Positions 40,377 to 50,191 of a stretch of DNA of 64,000 bases are shown here, piece after piece (position 1 is the first letter of the stretch; each line of letters opens with the position of its first letter). The translations under genes were made by a program, and so were the position numbers. Under the pieces are notes generated by a model. It searched no databases. It was not told the DNA's origin and was given only the letters and a program-made list of their open reading frames with translations. This DNA comes from Azospirillum brasilense (GTDB taxonomy: Bacteria; Pseudomonadota; Alphaproteobacteria; Azospirillales; Azospirillaceae): positions 248,001 to 312,000 of the forward strand of contig NZ_VITH01000007.1 in assembly GCF_007827815.1 (NCBI RefSeq). Direction: 5' to 3'.

Positions 40377-40946
40377 GTGGCTGCGCCTGATACATCGGAC
40401 CTCCAGTCGGATCTCAAGCGCCGCATGGAAGGAGCGCTTGAGGCGTTTCGCAAGGAGTTGAGCGGCCTGCGCACCGGCCGCGCCTCCGCCAGCCTGCTTG
40501 AGCCCGTCACCATCGAGGCCTACGGCGCGAGGATGCACCTCAAGGAGGTCGGCACCGTCAGCGTGCCGGAGCCGCGCCTGATCGTCGTGCAGGTCTGGGA
40601 CCGCGGCATGGTCAAGGCCGTGGAGAAGGGCATCCGCGATTCGGGCCTCGGCCTGAACCCGCAGACGGAAGGCCAGTCGATCCGCGTGCCGCTGCCCGAC
40701 CTGACGCAGGAGCGCCGCAAGGAACTCGCCAAGGTCGCCCACAAGTACGCCGAGCAGGCCCGCGTCGCCGTGCGCAACGTGCGCCGCGACGGCATGGACG
40801 GCCTGAAGAAGGCCGAGAAGGCCGGCGATATCTCGCAGGACGAGCACAAGGGGCTCGGCGAGAAGGTCCAGGCGCTCACCGACCAGTACATCAAGCTGGT
40901 CGACGATGCGCTTGCGGCGAAAGAAAAGGACATCATGCAGGTCTGA
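40377..40946 (+). CDS. frr: Ribosome recycling factor
   Basis: 189 residues; works with EF-G to split post-termination ribosomes. Motifs [20 protein letters not shown]-type [17 protein letters not shown] and [13 protein letters not shown] are characteristic. Start is GTG, 3 nt after pyrH, with the ACGGAGTGAG region upstream as ribosome-binding site. Confidence 0.97.
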   Translation: MAAPDTSDLQSDLKRRMEGALEAFRKELSGLRTGRASASLLEPVTIEAYGARMHLKEVGTVSVPEPRLIVVQVWDRGMVKAVEKGIRDSGLGLNPQTEGQSIRVPLPDLTQERRKELAKVAHKYAEQARVAVRNVRRDGMDGLKKAEKAGDISQDEHKGLGEKVQALTDQYIKLVDDALAAKEKDIMQV

Positions 40947-40950
40947 CGGC

Positions 40951-41688
40951 ATGCGCGACGCGGAAGACAGCCGCCCCCTGCGCCCGCCCGCGCACGTGGC
41001 CGTGATCATGGACGGCAACGGGCGCTGGGCGAAGTCCAGAGGGCTGCCCCGCACCGCCGGCCATAAAAAGGGCGTGGACGCCGTCCGCCGGACGGTCGAA
41101 GCCGCGGGCGAACTGGGGATCGGCTATCTGACGATCTTCAGTTTCTCGTCCGAGAACTGGCGTCGGCCGGAGGAGGAGGTGTCCGACCTCATGCAGCTCC
41201 TGCGCTTCTACCTGCGCAGCGAGATTGCCGACCTCCACCGCAACGGCGTGCGCCTGCGCGTCATCGGCGACCGGGCCCGCCTGTCCAAGGACATCGTCGG
41301 CCTGATCGACAACGCCGAGGCCCTCACGCGCGACAACCGCAAGCTGACCCTCGTGGTGGCGTTGAGCTACGGCTCCCGCCAGGAGATCACGCTGGCGGCT
41401 CGGCGTCTGGCCGAGGAGGTGAGGGCGGGGACGCTCGACCCCGCGGACATCACCGAGGATCGGCTGTCCGAGCGCCTGTTCACCGCCGACATCCCGGACC
41501 CCGACCTGATCGTCCGCACCAGCGGCGAAAAGCGCATCAGCAACTTCCTGCTCTGGCAGGCGGCGTATGCCGAGCTGGTCTTCGTGGACACGCTCTGGCC
41601 TGACTTTTCCAAGCGCGACCTGGAGGCGGCGATTGAAGAGTTCCACCGACGGGAACGTCGCTTCGGCGCAACCACCGGCACCCGCTAA
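40951..41688 (+). CDS. uppS: Isoprenyl transferase (undecaprenyl diphosphate synthase)
   Basis: 245-residue cis-prenyltransferase making the C55 lipid carrier for peptidoglycan and other polysaccharides. The catalytic Asp21 lies in HVAVIMDGNGRWA, with the later SFSSENWRRP and LIVRTSGEKRISNFLLWQ substrate-binding motifs. The 5' end of cdsA overlaps its last 56 nt. Confidence 0.96.
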   Translation: MRDAEDSRPLRPPAHVAVIMDGNGRWAKSRGLPRTAGHKKGVDAVRRTVEAAGELGIGYLTIFSFSSENWRRPEEEVSDLMQLLRFYLRSEIADLHRNGVRLRVIGDRARLSKDIVGLIDNAEALTRDNRKLTLVVALSYGSRQEITLAARRLAEEVRAGTLDPADITEDRLSERLFTADIPDPDLIVRTSGEKRISNFLLWQAAYAELVFVDTLWPDFSKRDLEAAIEEFHRRERRFGATTGTR

Positions 41689-42481
41689 ATCCGGCGACCT
41701 GAAGACGCGCGCCATTTCGGCGCTCGTCCTGGCCCCGCTCGTCCTCGCCGCGGTCTGGGCCGGCGGCTGGGTGTTTTACGCCCTGATCGCGCTCGGCGCC
41801 GTGGCCTCCGCCGTGGAGTGGGGCAACCTCGTCCCCTGCCGTCGCAAGGGTGCCGCCATTGCGTTATCGGTGGCCGGCGTCCTGCTGGCGCTGGCCACGC
41901 AGATCGCCGCCGGGCCCTGGGCGGCCGTCGTCGTCGCCATCCTGGCCACCGCCGGCGTCGCGCTGGCGTCGGGCGGACCGGACCGCGGCCTGTCCGGCGG
42001 CGGTCTCCTCTACATCGTCGCCGGTCTGGCCGGCCTGATGTGGCTGCGCGACGATCCGGACTCCGGCCTCGCCCTGTTCCTCTTCACCATGCTCGGCGTC
42101 TGGGCGACCGACATCGGCGCCTACGCCGCCGGCCGCAGCATCGGCGGGCCAAAGCTGGCCCCGCGCATCAGCCCCAAGAAGACCTGGGCCGGCCTGATCG
42201 GCGGCATGGCCTCCTCCGCCCTGGTGGGGTGGGGGGTGGCTCTGGCCGCGGGCGCGCAACGGCCGTTGCTGGCTCTTGCGGTGGGCGCCGTCCTCGCCGT
42301 GGTGGCGCAAGCGGGCGACCTCTTCGAATCCGCGGTCAAACGCCGTTACAACGTGAAGGACAGCGGCCATCTCATTCCTGGTCACGGGGGAATCCTGGAC
42401 CGCATCGACGGGCTGCTCAGCGCGGCTCCGGTGCTGGCCCTGTTCCACGCGACCATCGGCACGGCAATCGCATGGTGGTGA
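41633..42481 (+). CDS. cdsA: Phosphatidate cytidylyltransferase, probable TTG start
   Basis: About 282-residue membrane enzyme making CDP-diacylglycerol for phospholipid synthesis. The C-terminal signature [25 protein letters not shown] is intact, with about eight hydrophobic segments. No ATG or GTG lies in a sensible place; the frame only has ATG at 41567, deep inside uppS. TTG at 41633 is preceded at 6 nt by GGAGG (41622-41626), so I choose it, which gives a 56-nt overlap with uppS. Confidence 0.9.
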   Translation: MKSSTDGNVASAQPPAPAKSGDLKTRAISALVLAPLVLAAVWAGGWVFYALIALGAVASAVEWGNLVPCRRKGAAIALSVAGVLLALATQIAAGPWAAVVVAILATAGVALASGGPDRGLSGGGLLYIVAGLAGLMWLRDDPDSGLALFLFTMLGVWATDIGAYAAGRSIGGPKLAPRISPKKTWAGLIGGMASSALVGWGVALAAGAQRPLLALAVGAVLAVVAQAGDLFESAVKRRYNVKDSGHLIPGHGGILDRIDGLLSAAPVLALFHATIGTAIAWW

Positions 42482-42488
42482 CGGGGTT

Positions 42489-43679
42489 ATGGTTGTGAAG
42501 GCTGAAGGGGCGGTGGACGCGCCGCGCCGCGTGACGATCTTCGGGTCGACCGGATCGGTCGGCACGCAGACGGTGGACCTCGTCGCCCGCGATCCGGAGC
42601 GCTTCCCGGTGGAGGCACTGACCGCCAACCGCAACGTCGCCCTCCTCGCCGAGCAGGCGCGGCAACTCCGCCCCAGACTGGCCGTGGTCGCCGACCCCGC
42701 CGCCTACGCCGACCTCAAGGCGGCGCTGGCCGGCACCGGGGTCGAGGCGGCCGCCGGGCCGCAGGCGGTGGCCGAGGCCGCGGAGCGCCCCGCCGACTGG
42801 GTGATGGCCGCCATCGTCGGCGCCGCCGGGTTGGAGCCCACGCTGGCCGCCGTGCGCCGCGGCGCCTGCGTCGCCTTCGCCAACAAGGAGGTTCTGGTCT
42901 GCGCCGGTGCCCTGATGATGGAGGAGGTGCGCCGACACGGCGCCAACCTGCTGCCGGTCGACAGCGAGCATTCGGCGATCTACCAGGTCTTCGATTTCGA
43001 CCGTCTGGACAGTGTGCAGCGCCTGATCCTGACGGCGTCCGGCGGCCCCTTCCGGACCAGGGACCGCGCCTTCATGGCCGTGGCGACGCGCGAGCAGGCG
43101 GTGGCCCATCCGACCTGGGAGATGGGCGCCAAGATCTCCATCGACAGCGCCACCATGATGAACAAGGGGCTGGAGATCATCGAGGCGCATTTCCTCTTCG
43201 GGATTCCCGAGGTGAAGATCGACGTGCTGGTCCATCCCCAATCGGTCGTGCATTCGCTGGTCGAGTATGTGGACGGCTCGGTCCTGGCGCAGCTCGGCAC
43301 GCCGGACATGCGCACGCCGATCGCCTACGCGCTCGGCTGGCCGGCGCGCATCCCGACGCCCGCCGAGCGGCTGGACCTCGTCAAGGCCGCCACCCTGACT
43401 TTCGAGGCCCCGGACCCCGAGCGATTCCCGGCCCTGAGGCTCGCCCGGGCCGCCTTGCAAAGCGGTGGGGGCGCTCCTACTATTCTCAGTGCCGCCAACG
43501 AGGTGGCTGTGCAGGCGTTCCTCGACCGCCGGATCGGCTTTCTCGACATCGAACGGATCGTCGAGGGGGTGTTGGGCACACTGCCGCACCGGCCGCTCCG
43601 CGACCTGGGCGCGGTGCGCGACACCGACGCCGAGGCGCGCCGCGTCGCGGCGGACCGGGTCGAGGCGCTGGCACGCTAG
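42489..43679 (+). CDS. dxr: 1-deoxy-D-xylulose-5-phosphate reductoisomerase
   Basis: 396 residues; second step of the methylerythritol phosphate pathway, feeding isoprenoids such as the UppS substrate. NADPH-binding [27 protein letters not shown], the metal/substrate block [12 protein letters not shown] and [20 protein letters not shown] are clear. ATG is 7 nt after cdsA. Confidence 0.97.
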   Translation: MVVKAEGAVDAPRRVTIFGSTGSVGTQTVDLVARDPERFPVEALTANRNVALLAEQARQLRPRLAVVADPAAYADLKAALAGTGVEAAAGPQAVAEAAERPADWVMAAIVGAAGLEPTLAAVRRGACVAFANKEVLVCAGALMMEEVRRHGANLLPVDSEHSAIYQVFDFDRLDSVQRLILTASGGPFRTRDRAFMAVATREQAVAHPTWEMGAKISIDSATMMNKGLEIIEAHFLFGIPEVKIDVLVHPQSVVHSLVEYVDGSVLAQLGTPDMRTPIAYALGWPARIPTPAERLDLVKAATLTFEAPDPERFPALRLARAALQSGGGAPTILSAANEVAVQAFLDRRIGFLDIERIVEGVLGTLPHRPLRDLGAVRDTDAEARRVAADRVEALAR

Positions 43680-43734
43680 AGTCTTTTTCCGGACGCGGAC
43701 CGCGACGGGGCTGCTCCGGGATGCAAAGGATGTG

Positions 43735-44868
43735 ATGGACGTCATGGGCGGCTTCGGGACCACGCTTCTGTCTTTTCTGCTGGTCCTCACCGTGCTCGTG
43801 TTTGTGCACGAACTCGGCCACTACCTCGTGGCGCGCCGCAACGGTGTGCGCATCGAGGTTTTCTCCATCGGCTTCGGCCCCGAGCTGTTCGGCTGGACCG
43901 ACCGCTCCGGCACGCGCTGGAAGTTCAGCGCCATCCCGCTCGGCGGCTATGTGAAGATGTTCGGCGACGCCGACCCGGCGAGCACGCCGGGCGCTCACAC
44001 GCAGAGCATGAGCGCCGAGGAGCAGGCGGTCTCCTTCCACCACAAGCGGCTCGGCCAGCGGGCGGCCATCGTGGCGGCGGGTCCCATCGCGAATTTCCTG
44101 TTCGCCATCGTCGCCCTGACCATTCTGTTCGCCACCGCCGGCCAGTCCTTCACCCCGCCGGACGTCGGCGGCGTGCAGCCGGACAGCGCCGCGGAGCGCG
44201 CCGGGCTGCAGCCGGGCGACCTGATCGTTTCCATCAACGGCAGCGGCATCCAGCGATTCGAGGAAATCCGCCAGATCGTCTCCATGCAGCCGGGCGCGCC
44301 GCTGGAGATGGTCGTGCAGCGCGACGGGCGTTCGGTCAATCTGACGGCGACTCCGGACGTGCGCGAAGTCACCGACCGACTCGGCAACACGCACCGCATC
44401 GGCCAGCTCGGAATCATGCGCGGCGGGGCGGAAACGAAGCGCCACGACCCGCTGACCGCCCTGTGGCAGGCGGGCCGGGAGGTCGTCGGCATGGTGTCCG
44501 GCACCTTCGTGGCGCTCGGCCAGATGATCGAGGGATCGCGCGGCACCGAGGAGCTGGGCGGGCCGCTGCGCATCGCCCAGATGTCCGGCGAGGTCGCTCA
44601 ATCCGGCTGGTACCCGCTGATCTGGTTCATGACCTTCCTGTCGGTGAACCTCGGCATGATCAATTTGTTTCCGGTTCCGCTGCTTGACGGCGGCCATCTG
44701 ATGTTCTACGCCCTTGAAGGACTCCGTGGGCGTCCTCTCGGACCTAAAGCGCAAGAATACGGTTTCCGCATCGGGCTTGCTTTGGTATTAACGCTCATGG
44801 TTTTCGCCACGTGGAACGATCTCGTTCAGCTTCGCGTGGTGGATTTCTTTAGGGGGCTGATTTCCTGA
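43735..44868 (+). CDS. rseP: RIP metalloprotease (RseP/MmpA family)
   Basis: 377-residue site-2 intramembrane zinc protease. HELGH (25-29) in the first membrane segment, a PDZ domain around VQPDSAAERAGLQPGDLIVSI, and the C-terminal NLFPVPLLDGGH metal-ligand motif are present. It cleaves membrane anti-sigma factors or division regulators (MmpA in Caulobacter). ATG at 43735 follows AAAGGA; GTG one codon earlier is an alternative. Confidence 0.95.
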   Translation: MDVMGGFGTTLLSFLLVLTVLVFVHELGHYLVARRNGVRIEVFSIGFGPELFGWTDRSGTRWKFSAIPLGGYVKMFGDADPASTPGAHTQSMSAEEQAVSFHHKRLGQRAAIVAAGPIANFLFAIVALTILFATAGQSFTPPDVGGVQPDSAAERAGLQPGDLIVSINGSGIQRFEEIRQIVSMQPGAPLEMVVQRDGRSVNLTATPDVREVTDRLGNTHRIGQLGIMRGGAETKRHDPLTALWQAGREVVGMVSGTFVALGQMIEGSRGTEELGGPLRIAQMSGEVAQSGWYPLIWFMTFLSVNLGMINLFPVPLLDGGHLMFYALEGLRGRPLGPKAQEYGFRIGLALVLTLMVFATWNDLVQLRVVDFFRGLIS

Positions 44869-44897
44869 GGGATGCCCCCAAAGCCAGGGAGCGAGCT

Positions 44898-47264
44898 TTG
44901 CGGGTGTCGAGCAGGGTTCTGGCGTTCGGCCTGATGGCCGGTTGCGCCATGACGACGGTTTCTCTTGCCCTTTCCCACGCAGCCTGGGCCCAGGCGGGCG
45001 CGCCCAATCCGGGGGCGGCGAAATCCGCCGCCTTCGGCGATGGGACGCTGGTGGCGCAGATGTTCTCGGGCGGCACCATCCGGGACATCCGGGTGGAGGG
45101 CGTCCAGCGCATCGAGCCGACGACGGTCCGCTCCTACCTCGCGGTGGCGCCCGGCGATCCCTTCGATCCCGACCGCATCGACCAGTCGCTGAAGGCCCTG
45201 TTCAACACGGGCCTGTTCGCCGACGTCGTGCTGAAGCGCGACGGCGATGCGCTGGTGGTGCAGGTGGCGGAAAACCCGATCATCAACCGCATCGCCTTCG
45301 AGGGGAACCGGCGCATCGAGAGGGAGAACCTGGAGAAGGAAATCCAGCTCCGTCCCCGCGTCGTTTACACCCGCACGCGCGTCCAGAGCGATGTGCAGCG
45401 CATCCTGGACATCTACCGCCGCCAGGGCCGCTTCGCCGCGACCGTCGAGCCGAAGATCATCCAGCTCGACCAGAACCGCGTCGATCTGGTGTTCGAGATC
45501 AACGAGGGTGTGCGCACCGGCGTGCGCAGCATCACCTTCATCGGCAACGAGAAGTTCTCCGACGGGACGCTGCGCGAGGCGATCCAGACGCGGGAAAGCG
45601 CCTGGTGGCGCTTCATGACGTCGGACGACAACTACGATCCCGACCGCCTGAACTACGACCGCGACCTGCTGCGCCGCTACTACCTCAAGGAAGGCTACGC
45701 CGATTTCCGCGTTGTCTCGGCCGTGGCGGAGCTGACGCCGGACCGCGAGGACTTCGTCATCACCTTCACGGTGGACGAGGGCGAGCGCTACAAGTTCGGC
45801 AAGATGGACATCAGCACCTCGCTGAAGGCGTTGGACCCGGAGCAGCTGCGCAGCGTGCTGAGCACGCGCGAAGGCGACTGGTACAACGCGCAGGAGGTGG
45901 AGAACACCATCACCAAGCTGTCCAACGCGGTCGGCGACCTGCAGTACGCCTTCGTGGACGTCCGTCCGCGCATCTCGCGCAACCGCGAGAACCAGACCAT
46001 CGACATCGTCTACGACATCGTCGAGGGGCCGCGCGTCTTCGTGGAGCGCATCGACGTCACCGGCAACGTCCGCACGCTGGACAAGGTGGTCCGGCGCGAG
46101 ATGCTGCTGTCCGAAGGCGACCCGTTCAGCACGACCAAGCTGCGCCGCTCCGAACAGCGCATCAAGGATCTCGGCTATTTCGAGCGCGTCAACATCACCA
46201 CCGCGGAGGGCTCGGCGCCCGACCGCACCGTGATGAACGTCGAGGTGACCGAGCAGTCGACCGGTGAAATTTCCATCGGTGCCGGCTACTCGACCTCCGA
46301 CGGTCCGCTGGCCGACTTCTCGATCCGCGAGCGCAACCTGTTGGGCCGCGGCCAGGACCTGCGCTTCGGCGCCACCGTGTCGGGCAGCCGCCAGGAATAC
46401 GACGTCTCCTTCACCGAGCCGTACTTCCTCGACCGGGACCTCTCGGCCGGTTTCGACCTGTTCCGCATCACCCGCGACTACCAGGACGAAAGCTCCTTCG
46501 ACGAGAAGAGCACCGGCATGGCCCTGCGCATGGGCTATCCGCTGACCGAGAACCTGCGCCAGCGCGTCTACTACCAGCTGCAGAACACCGACATCACCAG
46601 CGTTCCCAGCTCGGCGTCCCGCTACATCCAGGACCAGAAGGGCGCGCGCACGACGTCGCTGATCGGCCAGGAGCTGACCTACGACCGCCGCAACAGCCGT
46701 TTGAACCCGACGGAAGGCTACTACATCCGCCTGACGAACGATTTCGCCGGCGTGGGCGGCAACGCCCGCTTCCTGCGCAACCGTCTCGCCGGCGGCTATT
46801 ACCTGCCGCTGTTCGACGACAGCTGGGTGCTCAGCACCACGGGCGAGGTCGGCTACATCGTCGGCATCGGCAAGGACGTCTTCCTGTCCGACCGCTTCTT
46901 CCTGGGCGGCGACACGCTGCGCGGCTTCAACACCGCCGGCATCGGCCCGCGCGACCTGCGCACCGGTGACGCCCTGGGCGGCACCCGCTACTACCGCGGT
47001 TCGGTGGAGATGAGCTTCCCGGTCGGCCTGCCCGAGGAATTCGGGCTGAAGGGCCACGCCTTCTCCGACGTCGGCACGCTGGGCAAGGTCGACATCAATG
47101 ACCCGCTCGTCCCCGACGACGAATCGGTCCGCCTGTCGGTCGGCACCGGCCTGTCCTGGCGCTCGCCCTTCGGGCCGATCCGCCTTGACTTTGCGGTCCC
47201 GATTATCAAGGAAGATTACGACAAGAAAGAGATCTTCCGCTTCAGCTTTGGAACCAGGTTCTAA
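44898..47264 (+). CDS. bamA: Outer membrane protein assembly factor BamA
   Basis: 788 residues including a signal peptide (MRVSSRVLAFGLMAGCAMTT, cleavage near AWAQA). Five POTRA domains (about 55-400) and a 16-strand barrel follow, ending in a C-terminal Phe (FSFGTRF) as needed for barrel insertion; GLPEEFGLKGHAFSDVG is near the end. The start is TTG at 44898, supported by AGGGAG 6 nt upstream and by the signal peptide. Inserts beta-barrel proteins in the outer membrane. Confidence 0.96.
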   Translation: MRVSSRVLAFGLMAGCAMTTVSLALSHAAWAQAGAPNPGAAKSAAFGDGTLVAQMFSGGTIRDIRVEGVQRIEPTTVRSYLAVAPGDPFDPDRIDQSLKALFNTGLFADVVLKRDGDALVVQVAENPIINRIAFEGNRRIERENLEKEIQLRPRVVYTRTRVQSDVQRILDIYRRQGRFAATVEPKIIQLDQNRVDLVFEINEGVRTGVRSITFIGNEKFSDGTLREAIQTRESAWWRFMTSDDNYDPDRLNYDRDLLRRYYLKEGYADFRVVSAVAELTPDREDFVITFTVDEGERYKFGKMDISTSLKALDPEQLRSVLSTREGDWYNAQEVENTITKLSNAVGDLQYAFVDVRPRISRNRENQTIDIVYDIVEGPRVFVERIDVTGNVRTLDKVVRREMLLSEGDPFSTTKLRRSEQRIKDLGYFERVNITTAEGSAPDRTVMNVEVTEQSTGEISIGAGYSTSDGPLADFSIRERNLLGRGQDLRFGATVSGSRQEYDVSFTEPYFLDRDLSAGFDLFRITRDYQDESSFDEKSTGMALRMGYPLTENLRQRVYYQLQNTDITSVPSSASRYIQDQKGARTTSLIGQELTYDRRNSRLNPTEGYYIRLTNDFAGVGGNARFLRNRLAGGYYLPLFDDSWVLSTTGEVGYIVGIGKDVFLSDRFFLGGDTLRGFNTAGIGPRDLRTGDALGGTRYYRGSVEMSFPVGLPEEFGLKGHAFSDVGTLGKVDINDPLVPDDESVRLSVGTGLSWRSPFGPIRLDFAVPIIKEDYDKKEIFRFSFGTRF

Positions 47265-47265
47265 C

Positions 47266-47844
47266 ATGCAGTTCAGCAAGCTCAGGGCGCTGGTCGCCGC
47301 CGGTGCGGTGATGGCGGGCGTCGCGATGGCGACGCCGTCCTTCGCCGAAGACAAGCCGACCGACAACCTCAAGGCGCCGGTCATCGCGGTGGTCGACGTG
47401 CAGAAGATCATGCAGGAGTCGAACGCCTCCAAGGGCGTCTCGAAGTCCTTCGAATCGCTGCGCGAGACCTACCAGAAGGAAATCGCCTCGCTGGAGGACA
47501 AGCTTCGCAAGTCCGAAGAGGAACTGCGCAAGCAGCAGACCGTGCTGGCCCCGGACGCGCTGGCCACCAAGCGCCGCGACTTCGAGAAGCAGGTCGGCGA
47601 GGTCCAGAAGACGGTGCAGAGCCGCAAGCGCGCCCTGGAGAACGCGCTGAACGAGGCGATGGCCGTCGTCCACAAGAACATGGTGGAGATCGTGGCCGAT
47701 GTCGCGCGCGAGCGCGGCGCCAACCTGGTTCTCGCCCGCCAGCAGTTCGTCCTGGTCGACACCCAGCTCGACGTCACCGACGTGGTGCTGGAGCGGGTGA
47801 ACAAGAAGCTGCCCCAGGTCGCGCTGACCGTTCCCAAGCAGTAA
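47266..47844 (+). CDS. skp: OmpH/Skp family periplasmic chaperone
   Basis: 192 residues with a signal peptide (AAGAVMAGVAMATPSFA-E) and a long charged coiled coil (about 60-125) that forms the tentacles holding unfolded outer-membrane proteins. Starts one nt after the bamA stop, its usual neighbour. Confidence 0.92.
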   Translation: MQFSKLRALVAAGAVMAGVAMATPSFAEDKPTDNLKAPVIAVVDVQKIMQESNASKGVSKSFESLRETYQKEIASLEDKLRKSEEELRKQQTVLAPDALATKRRDFEKQVGEVQKTVQSRKRALENALNEAMAVVHKNMVEIVADVARERGANLVLARQQFVLVDTQLDVTDVVLERVNKKLPQVALTVPKQ

Positions 47845-47858
47845 GGCGCGTCGGAACG

Positions 47859-47896
47859 AGCCGCCACGCTTCCGCAGGGAGGCGTGGCGGCTTTTT
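47859..47896 (+). terminator. Intrinsic terminator after skp
   Basis: An 11-bp stem (AGCCGCCACGC at 47859-47869, GCGTGGCGGCT at 47882-47892) with a 12-nt loop ends in TTTTTG. It divides the bamA-skp block from fabZ-lpxA, at the place where lpxD is usually found. Confidence 0.75.
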
Positions 47897-48040
47897 GTTT
47901 GCGCGAAGGGCGGAGCCGGAAAGCCGTCGGCGTCGGGATTGCCAAATCCTTGGAAATGGGGCACAAGGGGCGACGTCCCGTGCCGCCGCAGGCGCGGCGC
48001 AGGGCGTTCTCGTGGATTTTGAAAGGCGGGCGGCCGGACC

Positions 48041-48511
48041 ATGGATGTGACGGCGGACAACAAGAAGATAGCCGACCTCGACATCATGCGGATCATGGAA
48101 ATGATCCCGCATCGCTATCCGATTCTGATGATCGACCGGGTGATCGACATCACTCTGGGCGAAAGCGCCACCGGCGTGAAGAACGTCACCATCAACGAGC
48201 CGTTCTTCCAGGGGCACTTCCCGTCGCGGCCGGTGATGCCGGGCGTGATGATCATCGAGGCGATGGCGCAGACCTCCGCCGTGCTGGTGGTCGCCACGCT
48301 GGGCAAGGAGTCCGAGGGCAAGCTGGTCTACTTCATGACCGTGGACGAGGCGCGCTTCCGTCGCCCGGTCACCCCCGGCGACACCATCCACATCCATGTG
48401 AGCAAGCAGCGCCAGCGCGCCAACGTGTGGAAGTTCAAGGGCGAGGCCAAGGTCAACGGTGTCCTGGTCGCCGAAGCCGTCTATTCCGCCATGATCCTGG
48501 ACGAGAAATGA
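48041..48511 (+). CDS. fabZ: 3-hydroxyacyl-ACP dehydratase FabZ
   Basis: 156-residue hot-dog-fold dehydratase of fatty acid synthesis. Catalytic His59 ([15 protein letters not shown]) and Glu73 (MIIEAMAQ) are seen, as is [13 protein letters not shown]. lpxA overlaps by 4 nt; both compete for the same 3-hydroxyacyl-ACP. The start lies 196 nt after skp. Confidence 0.96.
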   Translation: MDVTADNKKIADLDIMRIMEMIPHRYPILMIDRVIDITLGESATGVKNVTINEPFFQGHFPSRPVMPGVMIIEAMAQTSAVLVVATLGKESEGKLVYFMTVDEARFRRPVTPGDTIHIHVSKQRQRANVWKFKGEAKVNGVLVAEAVYSAMILDEK

Positions 48512-49296
48512 GCGTTTCCATTCACCCGACGGCGGTCGTCGATCCGGCCGCCAAGCTGGGCGAAGACGTTTCCATCGGTCCCTTCTGCGTGGTCGGGCCG
48601 GATGTCCAACTCGGCGACCGCGTGCGCCTGACCTCCCACGTGGTGGTCGAGGGCCGCACGCTCATCGGCGGAGACTCGGTCATCTACCCGTTCGCGTCCA
48701 TCGGTCACCGCCCGCAGGACCTGAAGTTCAAGGGCGAGCCGTCCGAGCTGATCATCGGGCGCAACAACCAGATCCGTGAGCATGTCACCATGAGCCCCGG
48801 CACCGAGGGCGGCGGCATGGTCACGCGGGTCGGCGACAACGGCCTGTTCATGGTCGGTGTTCACATCGCCCACGACTGCGTCGTCGGCAACAACGCGGTC
48901 CTGGCGAACAACGCCACGCTGGCCGGCCATGTCCATCTGGGCGACTTCGTGACCATCGGCGGTCTGTCGGCGGTCCGCCAGTTCGTCCGCATCGGCTCGC
49001 ACGCCATGATCGGCGGCATGTCCGGCGTGGAGAAGGACGTGATCCCTTACGGCCTCGTCATGGGCGACCGCGCCCGTCTGGCCGGCCTGAACCTCGTCGG
49101 GCTGGAGCGTCGCGGCTTCCAGAAGGACGAGATCCACGCCCTGCGCGCCGCTTATCGCCTGCTCTTCGGCAATGAGGGTACCTTTGCCGAGCGCATGGAG
49201 GAGGTCGGGCGCGACATGGGACAGCAGACGCTGGTCGCCGACGTGCTGACCTTCGCGCGCGCCTCGCGGTCGCTCTGCCAGCCGCGCGAGGGCTGA
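48508..49296 (+). CDS. lpxA: UDP-N-acetylglucosamine acyltransferase LpxA
   Basis: 262-residue left-handed beta-helix enzyme, first step of lipid A synthesis. Hexapeptide repeats cover residues 5-190. His119 and catalytic His122 ([11 protein letters not shown], equal to E. coli His122/His125) and His141 ([10 protein letters not shown]. coli His144) are present. The residue aligned with E. coli His160 is Arg157 (GGLSAVRQF), a substitution at a position normally His. Confidence 0.95.
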   Translation: MSVSIHPTAVVDPAAKLGEDVSIGPFCVVGPDVQLGDRVRLTSHVVVEGRTLIGGDSVIYPFASIGHRPQDLKFKGEPSELIIGRNNQIREHVTMSPGTEGGGMVTRVGDNGLFMVGVHIAHDCVVGNNAVLANNATLAGHVHLGDFVTIGGLSAVRQFVRIGSHAMIGGMSGVEKDVIPYGLVMGDRARLAGLNLVGLERRGFQKDEIHALRAAYRLLFGNEGTFAERMEEVGRDMGQQTLVADVLTFARASRSLCQPREG

Positions 49297-49348
49297 GGGG
49301 CCTTCACGCTCCTCTTTTTACGTTCTGTTTCCTGGGAGAGTCCCGGCC

Positions 49349-50191
49349 ATGTCGCAGCCTCTTCCCAAGCTCGGCATCCTGGCGGGTGGCGGCACCCTGC
49401 CGGCCCGCATCGCCGCCGCGGTGCGCGGCCAGGGGCGCGAGGTCTTCGTCGTGGCCTTCGACGGCCACACCGACCCCGCCACCGTCGCGGGCCTTCCCCA
49501 TCTGTGGAGCCGCTTCGGCGCCGCCGGCAGCATCATCGACCGGTTGAAGAAGGAAAAGGTGACGGAGTTGGTCTTCGCCGGTCCGGTGCGCCGGCCGTCC
49601 TTCACCGAACTGCTGCCCGACTGGTACACCACCAAGTTCCTCGCCAAGGTCGGCACCCGCGCGCTCGGCGACGACGGGCTGCTGCGCTCCGTCGCGCGTG
49701 AACTCGAAGGGGAGGGGTTCCGCGTCGTCGGTCTGCACGACCTGCTCGGCGAGATTCTGACCCCGTCCGGGCCGGTAGGCCGGCTGCGGCCGGACGCCGA
49801 GGCGGAGCGCGACATCGCCCGCGCCGTCGAGGTCGCCCGCGCGCTCGGCGCGCTCGACGTCGGACAGGGCGCCGTGGTGCAGCAGGGGCTCGTGCTTGCC
49901 GTGGAAGCCATCGAGGGAACCGACGCCATGCTGGCCCGCTGCGCCGGGCTGGCGCGCCCCGGGGCGGGCGGCGTTCTGGTCAAGGTGAAGAAGCCGCAGC
50001 AGGACCGCCGCCTCGACCTGCCCACCATGGGGGTGACGACCGTGGAGAACGCCGCCCGTGCCGGTCTGCGCGGCATCGCGGTCGAGGCGGGCGGCAGCCT
50101 GCTGGTGGACCGCGCCGCGGTGGCCGAGACCGCCGACCGGCTGGGTCTCTTCGTCGTCGGCATCACCGTTGCGTCGGAGACCCGGTCGTGA
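49349..50191 (+). CDS. lpxI: UDP-2,3-diacylglucosamine diphosphatase LpxI
   Basis: 280 residues; hydrolyses UDP-2,3-diacylglucosamine to lipid X, the alphaproteobacterial replacement for LpxH. The N-terminal LGILAGGGTLPARIAAAVR and LGALDVGQGAVVQQGLVLAVE plus DLPTMGVTTVENAARAGLRG are typical of the family. The lpxB start overlaps its stop by 4 nt. Confidence 0.94.
   Translation: MSQPLPKLGILAGGGTLPARIAAAVRGQGREVFVVAFDGHTDPATVAGLPHLWSRFGAAGSIIDRLKKEKVTELVFAGPVRRPSFTELLPDWYTTKFLAKVGTRALGDDGLLRSVARELEGEGFRVVGLHDLLGEILTPSGPVGRLRPDAEAERDIARAVEVARALGALDVGQGAVVQQGLVLAVEAIEGTDAMLARCAGLARPGAGGVLVKVKKPQQDRRLDLPTMGVTTVENAARAGLRGIAVEAGGSLLVDRAAVAETADRLGLFVVGITVASETRS

Noticed and set aside
44826-47432. 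An 868-aa minus-strand frame opposite bamA
   Set aside because: Antisense to a gene with signal peptide, POTRA repeats and a terminal Phe; the product is low-complexity.
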